Shown here: piece by piece, positions 7,099 to 15,274 of the stretch
Layout of the letters: each line of letters starts with the position of its first letter
How positions within the stretch are numbered: position 1 is the stretch's first letter
NCBI GenBank assembly: GCA_040414495.1
Contig: JBEDUI010000209.1
Coordinates: 1 to 22,748, forward strand
Direction of reading: 5' to 3'
DNA: 22,748 nucleotides
Source of the DNA: DATAVB01 sp040414495
GTDB lineage: Bacteria > Actinomycetota > Actinomycetes > Mycobacteriales > QHCD01
The notes under the pieces: generated by a model
Database searches by the model: none
The model's input: only the letters and a program-made list of their open reading frames with translations
Told to the model about the DNA's origin: nothing
Translations under genes and position numbers: made by a program

Positions 7099-9224
7099 GA
7101 CGTCAACGCATCCGTTCGCAGCGGGCTCCAGCGACGCACTGGGGCCTTTTGGTGGTCGGCCTCCTCGTCATGGTCATCGCGCTGCTGATCAGCGGTTTTA
7201 CCCAGCACGACGTCGGCGGCTCGTCAACGGCGGGCGCCGGCTCCGGCCCGGCCGCGCACATTCCCGGCGACGGGCCGATCGTCACCAGGTCCAGCGTGGG
7301 ACTGCGGTCCCGAAGCCTGCCGGCGCGAACCGTCGCCCTCACCTTCGACGACGGACCCGATCCACAGTGGACGCCCAAGGTACTGGCGCTGCTGGCCCGG
7401 GAACACGTCCCGGCGACGTTTTTCATCGTCGGTTCGCGCGCCGGGCGGCATCCGGATTTGGTACGAAAGGAGATCGCGGCTGGCGACGAGATTGGCAGCC
7501 ACACCTTCAGCCACGCCAATCTGGCCACGGTGCCGGGCTGGCGGGCAGGCCTGGAATTGTCGGTCAACCAGCTTGCGTTGACCGGCAGCGCCGGGATCAC
7601 GACCTCGCTGCTGCGGCTGCCGTATTCGTCGCAGCCGGACGCGTTGCATACCCGGGATCTGAACGCGGTGCGTCGGGCCACCTCGGACGGCTACACGGTC
7701 GTCTTCACCAACAGGGACAGCGAGGATTGGCGGCGCCCGGGCAAGTCGGCGATCGTCCACAATGCCCTGCCGACCGGCGACGACGGCGCGATCATTCTGT
7801 TCCACGACGCCGGCGGCAACCGGTCGCAGACGTTGGCGGCGCTGCCCGACGTCATCCACCAGTTGAAATCCCGGGGTTATCGGTTCAGTACCGTCTCCGG
7901 CGCGCTCGGTCTGGCTACGACCACCGGAATGCGGCACGTTGGCACGCTCTCGCGGCTACCGGGTATCGCGTTGCTGGTTGTTTTACGGTGCGCGTCCTGG
8001 GTCACCACATTGCTGACGTGGTTGCTTTTCCCGCTGGGGCTGCTGATCCTGCTGCGGACCGCGCTCGTGATGCTGTTGGCGCGCCGGCACGTGTGGGCGG
8101 TGCGGGCGCGGCAACCGGACAACGGTTTCCGGCCGTTGGTCAGCGTCATTGTCCCGGCCTACAACGAAGCGGTCGGAATCGAGGCCGCGGTCCGATCAGT
8201 GTTGGCCAGCAATTACCCGTCGTTCGAAGTGGTCGTGGTCGACGACGGATCCACCGATGACACAGCGAAAATCGTCGAAAGCATCGACCGCTGGAATTTG
8301 CGGCTTATCCGGCAGGCCAATGCGGGCAAGGCCGGTGCGCTGTCCACCGGGATCAGGTTCGCCCGCTGCGACGTGATCGTCATGATGGATGGCGACACGA
8401 TATTCCAGCCGGATACGATCCGCTGGTTGGTCCAGCCATTGAAGGATCCGCGGGTCGGTGCGGTCAGTGGGAATACCAAGGTCGGCAACCGTGAGGGCCT
8501 GCTCGGCCGCTGGCAGCACATCGAATACGTCATGGGATTCAATCTCGACCGGCGTATGTACGACATATTGCATTGCATGCCGACCGTTCCCGGCGCCGTC
8601 GGGGCATTTACCCGCGAGACGGTGACCCGGCTGGGCGGGGTCAGCGACGACACGCTGGCCGAGGACACCGACCTCACGATGGCGGTCAACCGCGCCGGTC
8701 TGCACGTTGTTTACGAAGAACGCGCCGTGGCCTGGACCGAGGCGCCGCAGAAGCTGAGTACCTTGTGGCGGCAGCGCTACCGCTGGTGTTACGGCACGCT
8801 GCAGGCGGTGTGGAAGCACCGGTCCGCGTTCCGCTCGCGCGGCGCCGGCCGTCAGCTCGGGCGGGTCGGATTGCCTTATCTGCTGGCGTTCCAGTTCCTG
8901 CTGCCGTTGCTGGCCCCGGTCGTGGACATTTACGCGCTGTACGGGCTACTGTTTCTGAATCCGTACAAGGTAGCCGCGTATTGGCTGGGTTTTCTTGCCA
9001 TACAGCTGTTTACCGCCGGCTATGCGTTGCGGTTGGACCGGGAGCGGTTACGTCCACTGTGGTCGCTGGTCTTCCAGCAGTTGGTGTACCGGCAGTTGAT
9101 GTACCTGGTCGTGATCCAATCGGTGTTGAGCGCGCTGTCCGGCGTACGGCTGCGTTGGCACAAATCCGATCGGTCCGGCAACCTCGCTCCGGATACGTCC
9201 GAGCCTCAGGATTTCGTGAGGTGA
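7095..9224 (+). CDS. Bifunctional polysaccharide deacetylase / family 2 glycosyltransferase, membrane bound
   Basis: This fusion couples a NodB (CE4) deacetylase to a processive GT2 synthase, suggesting synthesis of a partly de-N-acetylated surface polysaccharide. Counting from the TTG at 7149, the NodB motifs are TFDDGP (65-70), HTFSH (118-122), RLPY (156-159) and FHD (218-220), so metal-binding and catalytic positions look intact. Helices follow at about 270-312, then GT2: VSVIVPAYNE (331-340), VVDDGSTDD, MDGD (413-416), AEDTDL and QRYRW (542-546), and about four helices to the end. The N-terminal helix lies outside-facing, placing NodB on the cell surface. The only ATG/GTG/TTG start after the upstream stop is TTG 7149, which would begin inside the helix. 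CTG at 7095, overlapping the previous TGA as CTGA and preceded by AAGGCGG, gives a basic RRQRIRSQR N-terminus and is preferred; the start remains uncertain. Confidence 0.88.
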   Translation: MRRQRIRSQRAPATHWGLLVVGLLVMVIALLISGFTQHDVGGSSTAGAGSGPAAHIPGDGPIVTRSSVGLRSRSLPARTVALTFDDGPDPQWTPKVLALLAREHVPATFFIVGSRAGRHPDLVRKEIAAGDEIGSHTFSHANLATVPGWRAGLELSVNQLALTGSAGITTSLLRLPYSSQPDALHTRDLNAVRRATSDGYTVVFTNRDSEDWRRPGKSAIVHNALPTGDDGAIILFHDAGGNRSQTLAALPDVIHQLKSRGYRFSTVSGALGLATTTGMRHVGTLSRLPGIALLVVLRCASWVTTLLTWLLFPLGLLILLRTALVMLLARRHVWAVRARQPDNGFRPLVSVIVPAYNEAVGIEAAVRSVLASNYPSFEVVVVDDGSTDDTAKIVESIDRWNLRLIRQANAGKAGALSTGIRFARCDVIVMMDGDTIFQPDTIRWLVQPLKDPRVGAVSGNTKVGNREGLLGRWQHIEYVMGFNLDRRMYDILHCMPTVPGAVGAFTRETVTRLGGVSDDTLAEDTDLTMAVNRAGLHVVYEERAVAWTEAPQKLSTLWRQRYRWCYGTLQAVWKHRSAFRSRGAGRQLGRVGLPYLLAFQFLLPLLAPVVDIYALYGLLFLNPYKVAAYWLGFLAIQLFTAGYALRLDRERLRPLWSLVFQQLVYRQLMYLVVIQSVLSALSGVRLRWHKSDRSGNLAPDTSEPQDFVR

Positions 9225-9350
9225 TCGGCGACCCGCCGTGATGCACGGAAGTGCCTGTGCTGCTGGGGAAACCTGGGATTTTCTGAGGTCTCATGTGGCC
9301 CGCGCGGAAGGCATTCCATAGGTGAATGACAACGACAGATGTGCCCCCAC

Positions 9351-9650
9351 CCCGACGGCCCGCGCCCGTGACAGCCCGCCACCACAGCATCCAACGGCCC
9401 GTGGGCGTGACGGCCCGACGGCTAGCGCGCTCCCGCCCAGCAAATTGCCATCCCGACGGCTGGCGCGCTCCTACACCGCGATCCCGCCACCCCGACGGCT
9501 GGCGCGCTCCCGCGCAGCAATTGCCACCCCGACGGCCGGCGCGCTCCTACGCCGCGATCCCAGTACCCCGACAGCTGGCGCTCCCGCCCCTCCCGACGGC
9601 TTGGGCGCTCCCGCCCCGCCATCCCGCCACTCCGACGGCCGGCGTTGCCG
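9351..9650. repeat. Degenerate direct repeats of CCCGACGGCTGGCGCGCTCC, period near 38 bp
   Basis: Copies of CCCGACGGC are at about 9351, 9415, 9452, 9491, 9529, 9567 (as CCCGACAGC), 9592 and 9632, mostly 37-40 bp apart. Most are followed by TGGCGCGCTCC and an A/C-rich stretch. Further copies occur near 9829 and inside the inverted-repeat element at 21352. Open frames across this stretch are repeat artefacts (Arg/Ala/Pro-rich), and no gene is called. The array begins about 125 bp after the glycosyltransferase stop. Confidence 0.8.
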
Positions 9651-9849
9651 TCGTGGGGCTGTCGGAATCGCATGTGAGGATCGGTTGTAATGTTTGGTGA
9701 TCGGCGGTAATTCCTCCTGCGCGAGGCCTGGACGGCCGGCGCGTTCTTGCCCTCGCCGTCCCGCCATTTCCGCACCCCGCCATTGCTGCACCTAACGACT
9801 GGCAGCCGCCACCCTTGCGCCCCGCTAACCCGACGGCTGGCGTTGTCCC

Positions 9850-10012
9850 CGAATTTGGCGTGCCCGGCACCCAGGAGGTGCGTGTGCTGGTCCGGTGGTG
9901 CGGTCACGATGCCGAATCTGGCTTGCCGGACACCCAGGAAGAGTGTGTGCCAGCGCGGGGCTCCGCAGTCACAGCGGCGAATCTGGCGTGCCCGGCGCGC
10001 CAAGGAGGAGCG
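9850..10012. repeat. Three degenerate 63-65-bp direct repeats
   Basis: The phrase CGAATTTGGCGTGCCCGGCA, with variants, begins at 9850, 9913 and 9978. It is followed each time by CCCAGGAGG-like or CCAAGGAGG-like sequence. The three units are diverged from one another. No protein family is visible in any frame. The rest of 9225-10195 outside this and the preceding array holds only short shared words (for example CGGCGGTAATT near 9703 and 10075) and no supported gene. Confidence 0.65.
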
Positions 10013-10092
10013 AGCGCCGGCTCAGAGCCGCGAACGCACGGTACGAATTGGCGTGCGCGCCGACGATCTCACTCCGGCGGTAATTGGAACAC

Positions 10093-10111
10093 GCCTCGGC
10101 TGGGCCGAGGC
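10093..10111. terminator. Short GC hairpin downstream of the Ldh2-type gene
   Basis: GCCTCGGC-TGG-GCCGAGGC is a perfect 8-bp stem with a 3-nt loop, 85 bp past the stop codon of the minus-strand dehydrogenase. There is no U-tract. It may act as its terminator. Confidence 0.4.
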
Positions 10112-10195
10112 CGACCCGGACCGAGCCCAGATCCTCAGACGTGAATGCGGCGGCGTTTCGTACTAGATCGACAACAACGATTCGGCAATATTCAC

Positions 10196-11245
10196 TCAGG
10201 ACGGTTGCCGAGTGCTGTCGCGTAAGGCGAATCGTCCCGCCTCCACGCCGTGGGCATCGGCTAGCGCGGTGATCTGCCGGCGAATCTTGTCTGGGACGGG
10301 AATGCCGGCTACCTGGCGATCGGCCGCGGTCCGCGCCTCGATTTCGCCTGGCATCAGGACATTGTCGCCGGCCTGCGCCATGCGGGCGGCGAATTCGGAT
10401 ACTGAGCGCTGGTAACCGGTCGGATCGGTGAACGCCTCAACCGACAACGCGATGAGCATCGTGCCGTTCCCGCCGACGTATTCGGGACTCGGCGCGGTCC
10501 CAATACCGGAGAACAGCCCGCCGATCAATTCGATCATCACCGCCAGACCTGAGCCCTTGTGCCCACCGAACGGCAACAACGCCCCGCCGTCGTAGAAATC
10601 CTGCGGATTCGTACTGGCGCGGCCAGCGGCGTCGACCACCACGCCCGGCGGTATCGAATCGCCCCGGGCCATAGCGACCTGTAGCTTGCCCTCGGCCAAC
10701 GCGGCGGTGGAAAAATCGAGCAGCACCGGCGTCGTACCCGGTTGCGGTACTGCCATCGCGATCGGATTGGTGCCCATGGTCCGGGTGTTGCCGCCGGTCG
10801 GCGTGACGGTCGGGTTGGAATTGCAGAATGCAATACCGGCGCAGCCACGACCGGCCACGGTGGCGACGTATTCGCCGAGCCGACCGATGTGATTGCACCG
10901 CGCGACGGTCACCGCGCCGACGCCGAATTCGGTCGCCAACTCGACGGCGATATCCGTAGCCATCGTCGCGGCCGGCTGGCCGAATCCCCAACAACCGTCG
11001 ACGATTGCGGTGCCGCCGTGACGATTGGCCAACACCGGACGCGCGTCGGCAAGGATCTGGCCGTGCTCGATGCCGCGCGAATACTGCGACAATCGCAGCA
11101 CGCCGTGCGAATCGTGGCCCATCAGGTTCGCGGTGACCAACGAGCCGGCCACCGCTGCCGCGATGTCACCAGGAGCACCGAGTGCAGCCAGAACTGCGGT
11201 GGCCAGGTCGGTCAATTCGTCGGCGGAGAATCGTAGCTCGGCCAC
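10196..11245 (-). CDS. Ldh2-family NAD(P)-dependent oxidoreductase (malate/L-lactate dehydrogenase type)
   Basis: The Ldh2/YlbC fold is distinct from classical lactate dehydrogenase and reduces small 2-oxo acids or cyclic imino acids (known members act on malate, ureidoglycolate, 2,3-diketogulonate, sulfolactate and pyrroline/piperideine carboxylate). The 349-residue length is normal. Family signatures are MGHDSHGVLRL (42-52), the nucleotide-binding GGNTRTMGTNPIAMAVP segment, STAALAEGK and GGHKGSGLAVMIELIGG. The GTG at 11245 gives the expected N-terminus; longer frames would run into the divergent gene's promoter. The gene diverges from the DapA-like/PhyH operon across 118 bp, which suggests a common pathway and regulator. 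The exact substrate cannot be read from the sequence. Confidence 0.85.
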   Translation of the reverse strand: MAELRFSADELTDLATAVLAALGAPGDIAAAVAGSLVTANLMGHDSHGVLRLSQYSRGIEHGQILADARPVLANRHGGTAIVDGCWGFGQPAATMATDIAVELATEFGVGAVTVARCNHIGRLGEYVATVAGRGCAGIAFCNSNPTVTPTGGNTRTMGTNPIAMAVPQPGTTPVLLDFSTAALAEGKLQVAMARGDSIPPGVVVDAAGRASTNPQDFYDGGALLPFGGHKGSGLAVMIELIGGLFSGIGTAPSPEYVGGNGTMLIALSVEAFTDPTGYQRSVSEFAARMAQAGDNVLMPGEIEARTAADRQVAGIPVPDKIRRQITALADAHGVEAGRFALRDSTRQPS

Positions 11246-11326
11246 GGCTTCACCCGTTTCGCGTGCGGTAGGAAGTGCCCAGTCTAAGGGCTTTGTTGGA
11301 TGTTGACGACGATCGATTGGCCATGA

Positions 11327-11344
11327 TGGACTTTGCGGAGTCCA
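11327..11344. promoter_or_regulatory. Inverted repeat, possible operator for the divergent catabolic genes
   Basis: TGGACT-TTGCGG-AGTCCA is a perfect 6-bp-arm inverted repeat ending 19 bp before the GTG of the DapA-like gene. It fits a repressor operator in the shared 118-bp region, but the regulator is not in the window. Confidence 0.4.
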
Positions 11345-11363
11345 CGAGGCGGGAGAGCGTGCC

Positions 11364-12221
11364 GTGATCCGCGATCTGTACGTTCCGGTGCTGACCCCGT
11401 ACGAGGAGAATGGCGCGATTTCCGGCGCCGCGCTGGCCCGGCACTGCGAATGGATCATGACGGCCGGTGCCACCGGCGTCATGGTTTTCGGGACCACCGG
11501 CGAGGGGCCGTCGATCGGAATTGCCGAACGAATCGACACCGTACGCGCTCTGGTTGCCGCGTTGCCAGGCGTGCCGGTGATCGCGGCGGTCACCCAGGCC
11601 GCGCTGCCGGATGCGTTGACGTGCATTCGCGGCTACAACGATGTCTCACTGGCCGGGGTTCTGGTAATGCCGCCGTTCTTCTTTCCCGACCCGGATCCGG
11701 CTGGCATTACGGCGTTTCTGACCGCGGCCGCGGCCGCCAGCGCGCACCCGGTGCTGGCGTACCACCTGCCGGGCCTGGCCCCGGCGGTGCCGGTCGACGT
11801 GGCCACGATCCCGGGCCTATGGGGCATCAAGGATTCGGGCGGCGACCTGGAATATACGAAGGCCGCCTTCGCTGCCGGTAATTCGGTCATGGTCGGCGCA
11901 GAGAGCACGATTCCGGAGGCGATGGCGTTAGGCGCGGTCGGCACGATAGCCGGGATGGGCAATCTGCTGCCGGGCGAGCTGGCGGCGGTCTGCCGGGCGG
12001 CCGATAACGGAGATACGGCAACGGCTCAGCGGCAGCTGGATCCGGTGCTGCGATTGCGTCATTTGCTGATCAATAGCAATCCTGGAACCGGCTGGATCGC
12101 CGCTATGAAGGCGATCGCGACGTACCGGAACGGTATCGACCTCGGTGGTGTCCGTACGCCATTGCGGAGTGCCGGTGATTATCTCACCGCCGAGATCCGG
12201 AACCTGCTGGGGAGCGTGTGA
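11364..12221 (+). CDS. DapA/NanA-family class I aldolase or lyase
   Basis: Members of this (beta/alpha)8 family form a Schiff base with pyruvate or other 2-oxo acids. The 285-residue product shows the family's GTTGEG loop (43-48), the Tyr at 133 in YHLP and the Schiff-base Lys at 156 in WGIKDSGGD, so catalysis is expected. Substrate-defining residues do not mark it as true dihydrodipicolinate synthase, and clustering with an Ldh2-type dehydrogenase and a PhyH oxygenase argues for a catabolic role, perhaps on a hydroxylated amino acid or sugar acid. GTG 11364 follows GGGAGAG at a good distance. The last codons overlap the next gene. Confidence 0.85.
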   Translation: MIRDLYVPVLTPYEENGAISGAALARHCEWIMTAGATGVMVFGTTGEGPSIGIAERIDTVRALVAALPGVPVIAAVTQAALPDALTCIRGYNDVSLAGVLVMPPFFFPDPDPAGITAFLTAAAAASAHPVLAYHLPGLAPAVPVDVATIPGLWGIKDSGGDLEYTKAAFAAGNSVMVGAESTIPEAMALGAVGTIAGMGNLLPGELAAVCRAADNGDTATAQRQLDPVLRLRHLLINSNPGTGWIAAMKAIATYRNGIDLGGVRTPLRSAGDYLTAEIRNLLGSV

Positions 12222-13048
12222 TGCTGATACAGCGTGATTCGGAAAGCGGCGGCGAATATCCGGCCGATCTGTACGGATCAGGGACGCTGGCCAGCTACGT
12301 GCCGGATCTGGCCACGATCGGGGACGTGGATATTGCCTGGTATCGCGAACAGGGTTATCTAGCCGTTGAATCGGCCGTTTCGCCAGAACGGGTGTCCGAT
12401 GCGTTGGCCGGCCTGAGCGCGGTATTGCACGACCCGCGCGGCGCCCAGATCCAGTTGGAGCACAGCGCCGACGACGGACCGCCCACATTGGACACCGTAC
12501 GGAAGTTCATGGGATTTGCCGGCTCGGATTCGCGGTTACACGCGCTCGCTTACGACGAGTCGATCCTCGCCACGGTACGCCGGCTGTTGGGCGCTCCGGA
12601 CGTCGTGATGATGCAGGATATGGCGCTGCTCAAACCACCCGGTGGCGGCCGGGAAAAGCCGTGGCACCAGGACAAGGCGTTCTTCAACCTGGCGACCGAC
12701 ACGCCGATCGTCGGTGTGTGGATCGCGCTGGACCCGGCTCGCCTCGACAACGGCTGCATGCACATCAAGCCCGGATCTCACCGGGCTGGGCCGGTGGTGC
12801 ATTTCCGCCGGCGGGACTGGCAGATCTGCGATTCCCATGTGGACAGAGCAAACGAGGTTACGGTGCCGCTGGCGCCCGGGGGTGCGCTTTTCTTCGATGG
12901 GTTGATCCAGCACGGCACACCGGAAAACGGCACCAATACGCGCCGTCGTGCGCTGCAATTCCATTACCGGACCGCCGTCGCGACCGAAATCAGTGAGGCC
13001 CAGCGGATGGCGGTATTCGGCAGCGAGGGCAAAAACGTCACCTGCTGA
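12221..13048 (+). CDS. Phytanoyl-CoA dioxygenase (PhyH)-family Fe(II)/2-oxoglutarate oxygenase
   Basis: This is probably a non-haem iron hydroxylase. The 275-residue protein has the facial triad: His149 and Asp151 in PWHQDKAFF and His231 in QHGTPENG. An Arg cluster at 241-243 (NTRRRALQFHY) is positioned for 2-oxoglutarate binding, and DNGCMHIKPGSH is a common PhyH segment. ATG 12221 shares its A with the upstream TGA (TGATG), with GGGGAG 6-8 nt ahead, so translation is coupled to the DapA-like gene. Bacterial PhyH proteins hydroxylate free amino acids, ectoine or other small metabolites; the substrate is not identifiable here. An in-frame GTG one codon earlier is possible. Confidence 0.85.
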   Translation: MLIQRDSESGGEYPADLYGSGTLASYVPDLATIGDVDIAWYREQGYLAVESAVSPERVSDALAGLSAVLHDPRGAQIQLEHSADDGPPTLDTVRKFMGFAGSDSRLHALAYDESILATVRRLLGAPDVVMMQDMALLKPPGGGREKPWHQDKAFFNLATDTPIVGVWIALDPARLDNGCMHIKPGSHRAGPVVHFRRRDWQICDSHVDRANEVTVPLAPGGALFFDGLIQHGTPENGTNTRRRALQFHYRTAVATEISEAQRMAVFGSEGKNVTC

Positions 13049-13212
13049 GGCCGGCTGGCCATTAACCGCCTGTGCCTTTGACGCCTATGTGCAGCGAGCG
13101 TGACGTGAGGGTGGTTAGTGCGTTGTGCGGCTGGCTGTTGGGGTGCGCAATTGCAGCGAGGGTGACGTGAGGGTGGTTAGTGCGTGGTGCGGCCGCCAGT
13201 GTGATGCCTATG

Positions 13213-13278
13213 TGCAGCGAACGTGACATGAGGGTTGATTTTGTGGCCGAAAACCGCTCTGGTGTCACGTTCGCTGCA
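13213..13278. repeat. 66-bp hairpin element, first copy
   Basis: TGCAGCGAACGTGACA is mirrored by TGTCACGTTCGCTGCA at 13263-13278, a perfect 16-bp inverted repeat. The interior contains TTGATTTTGTGGCCGAAAACCGCTCT. A related interior occurs in the second copy at 13546-13612. Confidence 0.75.
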
Positions 13279-13545
13279 ACGAGGCGGTGTTGGGTCGGGC
13301 GCCGGAAGCGGGTCTGGTGTTCTCAAGCCAGATCCGCTGTGTGTAGCGCGGCTGGCGTTTGGGTGCTCAATTGCAACGAACGTGACCTGAGGGTGGCTAG
13401 TGCGTTGCGCGGCTGGCTGTTGGGTGCGCAATTGCAGCGAGCGTGACGTGAGATTGGTTAGTGCGTTGTATGGCCGCCCCCGTAATGCGTATGGGCAGCG
13501 AGCGTGACATGAGGGTGGATGAGGTCCGTATCGCCGGCGCCTCTG

Positions 13546-13612
13546 TGCAGCGAGCGTGACATGAGGGTCGATTTGGCGTACGGAAAACCGCCCTAATGCC
13601 ACGCTCGCTGCA
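13546..13612. repeat. 67-bp hairpin element, second copy
   Basis: The left arm TGCAGCGAGCGTGACATGAGG pairs with the sequence ending at 13612 with 19 of 21 positions complementary. The interior TCGATTTGGCGTACGGAAAACCG resembles that of the copy at 13213. Several arm differences from the first copy occur on both sides (for example A to G and its complement), as expected if base pairing matters. Confidence 0.75.
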
Positions 13613-13614
13613 CC

Positions 13615-13740
13615 GAGGTCCAACTCCGTTGTGGTGTTCGCAATGAGGTCGAACTCCGTTGTGGTGTTCGCAATGAGGTCGAACTCCGTTGTCGTGTTCG
13701 CAATGAGGTCGAACTCCGCTGTCGTGTTCGCAATGAGGTC
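13615..13740. repeat. 30-bp tandem repeat, four copies plus 6 bp
   Basis: Units begin at 13615, 13645, 13675 and 13705, each close to GAGGTCGAACTCCGTTGTGG followed by TGTTCGCAAT; a partial GAGGTC ends the array at 13740. The copies are contiguous, differing at one to three bases, so this is a tandem array and not a CRISPR. It lies 27 bp from the stop codon of the MFS gene. Confidence 0.9.
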
Positions 13741-13766
13741 GGGTCACAGTCGCTGCAATCAGGCGC

Positions 13767-15254
13767 TCAGTGCCGGCGCAGCATCGCCGCCACCGCCACG
13801 GCAGCCAGCCCGACCACGACCGCCGCGCACACCAGCGCCGACTGCATACCGTCGGTAAACGCCGTCTGCGCCTGGTGGCTCACCGACGGTCCGAGCCGGG
13901 AGGCCAGCGCTAGCGACGAACGGGCGTGCGAGGCTAGCGGCTCCGGCATTCCGGTCAGGTGCAGGTGACCCCGGTAGGTCGACTGCAACACGCTGCCGAG
14001 GACGGCGATCCCGAGCGCGCCGCCAAGCTCGCGGGCCAGGTCGTTCATCGCCGAGCCGACACCCTGTTTGGCCGCCGGCAACGCGTCGGTGATGGCGGCC
14101 GTACCCGGCGTCATCGCCAACCCCATTCCGAAACCGAGTACCAGCAGGCCAGCCAGCAGCAGCCAGTACGAACTGCCGGCGTCCAGCAGGGCCAGGATCA
14201 CCAAACCACCGGTCACCAGAACCAGACCGGCCGGGATAACCGGCCGGGTTCCGACCTTTGCCACCAACCGTGGCGCCGCGCCCCGGGCCGCCGGCATCAT
14301 GGCCAGCGCCATCGGAATCAGGCTCACCGCCGCGACCAGCGGGCTATCACCCCGTACCAACTGCAGGTACTGCAGAACCAGGAACACGAAGCCGAAAAAC
14401 GCGAAGAACTGCAGCATGATCGAGAGCGTGCCGGCGGCGAACGCCGGGTGCCGGAACAGCCGCGGGTCGATGAGCGGATTGCGCCGGGTTAGCTCCCACG
14501 CGACGAACCCGGCCAGCACGCCCAACCCGATCACGATGCCGACGATGGTGCGAGCGCTGGCCCAGCGCTCGGTCGGCGCCTCGATGATCGAATAGACCAG
14601 CACGCCGAGCCCGACCACCGCCAGCAGCGCGCCCACCAGATCCAGCCGAGGCGAGTCGGGTTCCGCGGATTCCGGGATGACCCGCAGGGTGCCGGCGATC
14701 GCGGCAACGGCCAGCACCACATTCAGTCCGAATACCGCGCGCCACGACCATGCCTCCAGCAGCACTCCGGAGGCGAGCAGGCCGAGGATCGCGCTGGCTC
14801 CGGCTACCCCGGCCCAGGCGCCGACCGCTTTGGCTTTCTGCTCGGCCGGAAACGTGCTGGTGATCGTGGACAACGTGGCCGGCATGACCAGGGCCGCGCC
14901 CAGGCCGAGGATCGCCCGCATCGCGATCAGCCAGCCCGGCCCGTCGACGAACATGGCCGCGGCCGACCCGGCCCCGAAGATCGCCAGCCCGGCCAGCAGC
15001 GCGCGCCGCCGTCCGTACCGGTCGCCGATCGCGCCGCCGGGCAGCAGCAGCGCCGCGAACACCAGGGCGTACGCGTCGATGATCCAGGACAGCTGGGTCT
15101 GGGTGGCGTGCGTGTCGCGGGCGATCGAGGGAATCGCCACGTTCAGCGACGCGACCGCCGCGACGACGGTGGCGAGGGCGAGCATGACGACCGGCAATAC
15201 GGCTCGGCTCGGTGCCTTTTGGTGCGTCGTCGGCAGCTGCAGAGAGGTGGCCAT
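13767..15254 (-). CDS. MFS multidrug exporter, DHA2 (EmrB/QacA) type
   Basis: The 495-residue integral membrane protein probably pumps drugs or metabolites out by proton antiport. It has about 14 hydrophobic helices. The family motifs are WIIDAYALVFAALLLPGGAIGDRYGRRRAL (motif A, GDRYGRRR, between helices 2 and 3), a motif C-like GASAILGLLASGVLLEAWSWRAVFGLNV, and LRELGGALGIAVLGSVLQ-like sequence near the end (LARELGGALGIAVLGS). The ATG at 15254 has AGGAGG 5 nt upstream, which decides the start over a TTG at 15281. It diverges from a TetR gene with a palindromic operator between them, so it is probably repressed by that regulator and induced by a ligand. Confidence 0.9.
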   Translation of the reverse strand: MATSLQLPTTHQKAPSRAVLPVVMLALATVVAAVASLNVAIPSIARDTHATQTQLSWIIDAYALVFAALLLPGGAIGDRYGRRRALLAGLAIFGAGSAAAMFVDGPGWLIAMRAILGLGAALVMPATLSTITSTFPAEQKAKAVGAWAGVAGASAILGLLASGVLLEAWSWRAVFGLNVVLAVAAIAGTLRVIPESAEPDSPRLDLVGALLAVVGLGVLVYSIIEAPTERWASARTIVGIVIGLGVLAGFVAWELTRRNPLIDPRLFRHPAFAAGTLSIMLQFFAFFGFVFLVLQYLQLVRGDSPLVAAVSLIPMALAMMPAARGAAPRLVAKVGTRPVIPAGLVLVTGGLVILALLDAGSSYWLLLAGLLVLGFGMGLAMTPGTAAITDALPAAKQGVGSAMNDLARELGGALGIAVLGSVLQSTYRGHLHLTGMPEPLASHARSSLALASRLGPSVSHQAQTAFTDGMQSALVCAAVVVGLAAVAVAAMLRRH

Positions 15255-15274
15255 CGGTACCTCCTCGTACGAGT

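Larger units (their letters stand above)
13090..13757. repeat. Dispersed motif TGCAGCGAGCGTGACGTGAG in direct and inverted copies
   Basis: Direct copies begin at 13090, 13152, 13213, 13372, 13433, 13493 and 13546. Inverted copies lie at 13263-13278, 13597-13612 and, decayed, 13742-13757. Four of the direct copies continue with GGTTAGTGCGTTG-like sequence and a GCGGCTGGC phrase, giving larger units of about 60 bp. The island fills the whole gap between the PhyH gene and the MFS gene. Open frames across it are repeat-driven and no gene is called. Confidence 0.85.

Noticed and set aside
9322..10166. Several overlapping frames of 60-140 codons on both strands
   Set aside because: They follow the tandem repeats, have Arg/Pro/Ala-rich low-complexity products, and no ribosome-binding sites or family motifs.
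13615..13740. Possible CRISPR array of 30-bp repeats
   Set aside because: Units are directly contiguous with no spacers and no cas genes are nearby.
13062..13747. Minus- and plus-strand frames across the second repeat island
   Set aside because: Their translations simply repeat the DNA repeat units and lack starts with ribosome-binding sites.
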